Below are positions 14,751-16,684 of a stretch of DNA of 16,684 bases, one piece after another. The stretch is taken from contig JBFIQI010000046.1 of assembly GCA_041609715.1 (NCBI GenBank), forward strand, positions 1 to 16,684, given 5' to 3'. Under the pieces are notes generated by a model that was not told where the DNA came from, did no database searches, and worked only from the letters and a program-made list of their open reading frames with translations. Every line of letters begins with the position of its first letter. Position 1 is the stretch's first letter. The position numbers were made by a program, and so were the translations under genes. This DNA is from JABDLF01 sp041609715. GTDB taxonomy: Bacteria; Pseudomonadota; Gammaproteobacteria; Steroidobacterales; JABDLF01.

Positions 14751-14757
14751 AACTTGG
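14751..14757 (-). promoter_or_regulatory. CCAAGTT element upstream of the ECF sigma gene (candidate -35)
   Basis: The heptamer is identical to that upstream of the repeat-peptide gene. In both cases the last base of the element is 48 nt from the first base of the start codon (14751 to 14703; 13447 to 13399). This suggests autoregulation by the ECF sigma factor. It overlaps the left arm of the adjacent inverted repeat and the candidate hemB -35 on the other strand. Confidence 0.5.
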
Positions 14758-14782
14758 CTTGCTAAGCCAATCAGGCCAAAAT
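14754..14782 (+). promoter_or_regulatory. Candidate hemB promoter overlapping an inverted repeat
   Basis: TTGGCT (14754-14759) and CAAAAT (14777-14782) are spaced 17 nt apart, each 4 of 6 to the sigma70 consensus. The -35 lies within a perfect inverted repeat TTGGCTT-GCT-AAGCCAA (14754-14770), which could be an operator affecting both divergent promoters. Confidence 0.35.
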
Positions 14783-14785
14783 CAA

Positions 14786-14800
14786 GGGCCTATGAGGCCC
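14786..14800 (+). other. Hairpin in the hemB 5' leader
   Basis: A perfect inverted repeat GGGCCT-ATG-AGGCCC lies 11 nt before the hemB start codon. In the RNA it forms a 6-bp GC-rich stem near or at the 5' end, which could influence mRNA stability or ribosome access. There is no U-run, so it is not a terminator. Confidence 0.45.
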
Positions 14801-14811
14801 GGAACGTCCCC

Positions 14812-15828
14812 ATGAAGGAACCCAATCACGGCATTTATCCCGCCATCCGCCTGCGTCGGCTGCGCCGGGACGCGTTTTCACGGCGGCTGGTTCGGGAGAC
14901 GCGGCTGTCCGCCGACGATCTCGTTTACCCGTTGTTCGTCCGAGAGGGCAAGGGCGAACCCGAACCCATCGAATCCATGCCGGGAATATTTCGCCGGAGT
15001 ATTGACCAGATGCTGGCCGAATGCGAGCGCGCAGCGGAACTGGGCGTGCCCGCAGTGGCGTTGTTTCCGGTTATCGCTGCGGCGCAAAAAAGCGAGACTG
15101 CGGAAGCCGCCTGGGATGATGACGGACTGGTACCGAGGGCCGTGACCGCCATTAAACAGCGTTTCCCGGACCTCGGCGTCATCACCGATGTGGCGCTGGA
15201 CCCTTACACCAGTCACGGCCAGGACGGCCTGATCGACGCGACGGGCTATGTCATGAACGATAGCACTGTCACCGCACTGGTCAGGCAGGCGCTGAGCCAT
15301 GCGCGCGCCGGGGCCGACATGGTGGCGCCATCGGACATGATGGACGGTCGTATTGGCGCCATTCGCCAGGCCCTGGAAAACGATGGCTTTGTAAACACCC
15401 GGATTCTTGCTTATGCCGCCAAATACGCCAGCTGCTTCTACGGCCCGTTCCGGGATGCCGTGGCCTCGGCCGGAAGTCTCGGAGGTGCCGGCAAAGACAG
15501 CTATCAGATGGACGTTGCCAATTCCGACGAGGCGCTGCGTGAAGTTGCCCTGGATCTCGCCGAGGGCGCCGACCTGGTCATGATTAAGCCGGCGTTGCCT
15601 TACCTGGACATCATCCGGCGCGTTCGGGACGCTTTCGGGGCCCCCACCCTTGCCTACCAGGTCAGTGGTGAATACAGCATGCTGAAGCTGGGCGCTGCGG
15701 CCGGGCTGTTCGACGAACGCAAAGCAGTGCTGGAATCTCTCACCGCCATCCGCAGGGCCGGAGCCTGCGCCATCCTCACTTACTTCGCGGTGGACGCCGC
15801 CAGCTGGCTCAGGCAGGAGGAAAGCTAA
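14812..15828 (+). CDS. hemB: Delta-aminolevulinic acid dehydratase (porphobilinogen synthase)
   Basis: HemB condenses two 5-aminolevulinate molecules to porphobilinogen in tetrapyrrole synthesis. The protein is complete at 338 residues. The two active-site lysines are Lys204 in AYAAKYASCFYGPFRDA and Lys259 in DLVMIKPALPYLD. The metal region reads DVALDPYTSHGQDG (126-139), with Asp and no Cys cluster, so it belongs to the magnesium-dependent, Pseudomonas-like class rather than the zinc class. MVAPSDMMDGR (170-180) is also typical. The Shine-Dalgarno is weak (GGAACG). aroE begins 2 nt after the hemB stop, so they are probably cotranscribed. Confidence 0.98.
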   Translation: MKEPNHGIYPAIRLRRLRRDAFSRRLVRETRLSADDLVYPLFVREGKGEPEPIESMPGIFRRSIDQMLAECERAAELGVPAVALFPVIAAAQKSETAEAAWDDDGLVPRAVTAIKQRFPDLGVITDVALDPYTSHGQDGLIDATGYVMNDSTVTALVRQALSHARAGADMVAPSDMMDGRIGAIRQALENDGFVNTRILAYAAKYASCFYGPFRDAVASAGSLGGAGKDSYQMDVANSDEALREVALDLAEGADLVMIKPALPYLDIIRRVRDAFGAPTLAYQVSGEYSMLKLGAAAGLFDERKAVLESLTAIRRAGACAILTYFAVDAASWLRQEES

Positions 15829-15830
15829 GC

Positions 15831-16684
15831 ATGTCCGACTGGCGCTCAGGGATGACGCCCGAGGAATTCAGGGACAAGCTGGCGCTGTTGCCCAAAAACC
15901 CCCGCAAACGTTATGGCGTTATCGGCTATCCGATAAAGCACAGCGCCTCGCCAAAAATCCACCGCCATTGGGGCGAGCAGTACAACAAGCGCATTCGCTA
16001 CGATGCGATCGAAGCTCCGGCCGGCCATTTCTCCGAAGTGGCTTACGATTTTTTTCTGTATGGCGGCCGCGGCCTGAATGTAACTGTGCCTCATAAGCAG
16101 ATTGCGTTCCGCATCTGCAACGAATTGAGTGAACGGGCTCGCGCCTGCGGTGCAGTCAATCTGCTGGAGCAGCGCAAAGACGGTACCTTCGTTGGTGACA
16201 ATACGGATGGCGCCGGCCTGGTCCGCGATCTGACCGTAAATCAGAAACTCGATATCAGCGGTATCCATATTGCAGTCATCGGTGCGGGTGGCGCAGCCCG
16301 CGGTCTTCTGCTGCCGCTGCTCGAACTGGCTCCCGCCAGCCTGGTACTCGCCAATCGCAGTATCAAGCGCGCTCAGCAGATTGCCAGCGAACTACAGCTG
16401 GCGGACGCCATCGAAACCTGTGCCATGCGCAAGCTTGCCAACCGCCATTTCGACCTGGTCATCAACGCCACCTCCGCCGGCTTGCAGGGGCGCATACCGA
16501 CGATCCCCACAGAAATCATTCTGCAAGACTCAACCTGCTATGACCTCGCATATGGCAAGGCTGCGAATCCGTTTATGAGCTATGCAAAGCGCAAGGGGGC
16601 AGCCCGGGTCTTGGATGGCTGGGGCATGCTGGTGGAACAGGCCGCCGAATCATTTGAGGTCTGGCATCGGTTGCGTCCCGATAC
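15831..16684 (+). CDS. aroE: Shikimate dehydrogenase, C-terminus beyond window
   Basis: AroE reduces 3-dehydroshikimate to shikimate with NADPH, feeding chorismate synthesis and hence the trp operon. The frame is open for 284 codons to the window end, with no stop seen. Motifs are GYPIKHSASPKIH (32-44, substrate serines), NVTVPHK with catalytic Lys89, GDNTDG (122-127, Asp126), the NADP loop GAGGAARG (151-158), ANRS (174-177), NATSAG (212-217) and GWGMLVEQAAESFEVW near the C-terminus. About 25 residues precede the usual start of the family, so the product is N-terminally extended. A perfect AGGAGG sits 10 nt before the ATG, inside the end of hemB. Only the last few residues should be missing. 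Confidence 0.95.
   Translation, partial: MSDWRSGMTPEEFRDKLALLPKNPRKRYGVIGYPIKHSASPKIHRHWGEQYNKRIRYDAIEAPAGHFSEVAYDFFLYGGRGLNVTVPHKQIAFRICNELSERARACGAVNLLEQRKDGTFVGDNTDGAGLVRDLTVNQKLDISGIHIAVIGAGGAARGLLLPLLELAPASLVLANRSIKRAQQIASELQLADAIETCAMRKLANRHFDLVINATSAGLQGRIPTIPTEIILQDSTCYDLAYGKAANPFMSYAKRKGAARVLDGWGMLVEQAAESFEVWHRLRPD

Overview
The window looks like chromosomal DNA of a gammaproteobacterium or a close relative. It is GC-rich and compact, and carries a DUF2868/DUF3482 pair, a magnesium-type HemB, a Tag glycosylase and a trp operon under ribosome-mediated attenuation. I cannot name the genus. No transposase, integrase, tRNA, rRNA or CRISPR array was seen.

Left part (1-5511). A PQQ-dependent sugar dehydrogenase on the minus strand (45-872) has lost its N-terminal third and abuts a plus-strand pair: a DUF2868 membrane protein and a DUF3482 GTPase, overlapping by 8 nt. 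Three minus-strand genes follow: a universal-stress-like protein, a DUF4112 membrane protein, and a 59-residue zinc-ribbon protein (5332-5511) just downstream of trpA.

Centre (5563-12269), minus strand. This is a complete seven-gene tryptophan operon, transcribed trpL-trpE-trpG-trpD-trpC-trpF-trpB-trpA. Five of the six structural-gene junctions are 4-nt start/stop overlaps, and the sixth becomes one if trpC starts at a GTG. Upstream of trpE are a 29-codon leader peptide with three consecutive Trp codons, a strong attenuator with an 8-nt U-run, and a sigma70-like promoter so close to the leader ATG that the transcript may be nearly leaderless. The enzymes convert chorismate to tryptophan.

Right of trp, minus strand: tag (3-methyladenine DNA glycosylase I), then a secreted Cys-rich repeat peptide (13016-13399) with nine EGKCG motifs, resembling HvfA-type precursors of copper-binding oxazolone/thioamide RiPPs. 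Upstream of it are a DUF3379-type zinc-finger anti-sigma factor and an ECF sigma factor. The expected modification genes (hvfB/hvfC) are absent from the window. The peptide and sigma genes share a CCAAGTT element at exactly the same distance from their start codons, which suggests that the sigma factor controls both. This regulator plus orphan-precursor cassette is the most interesting part of the window.

Far right, plus strand: hemB (porphobilinogen synthase), then aroE (shikimate dehydrogenase), which runs off the end. The sigma-hemB gap is a divergent regulatory region with several inverted repeats.
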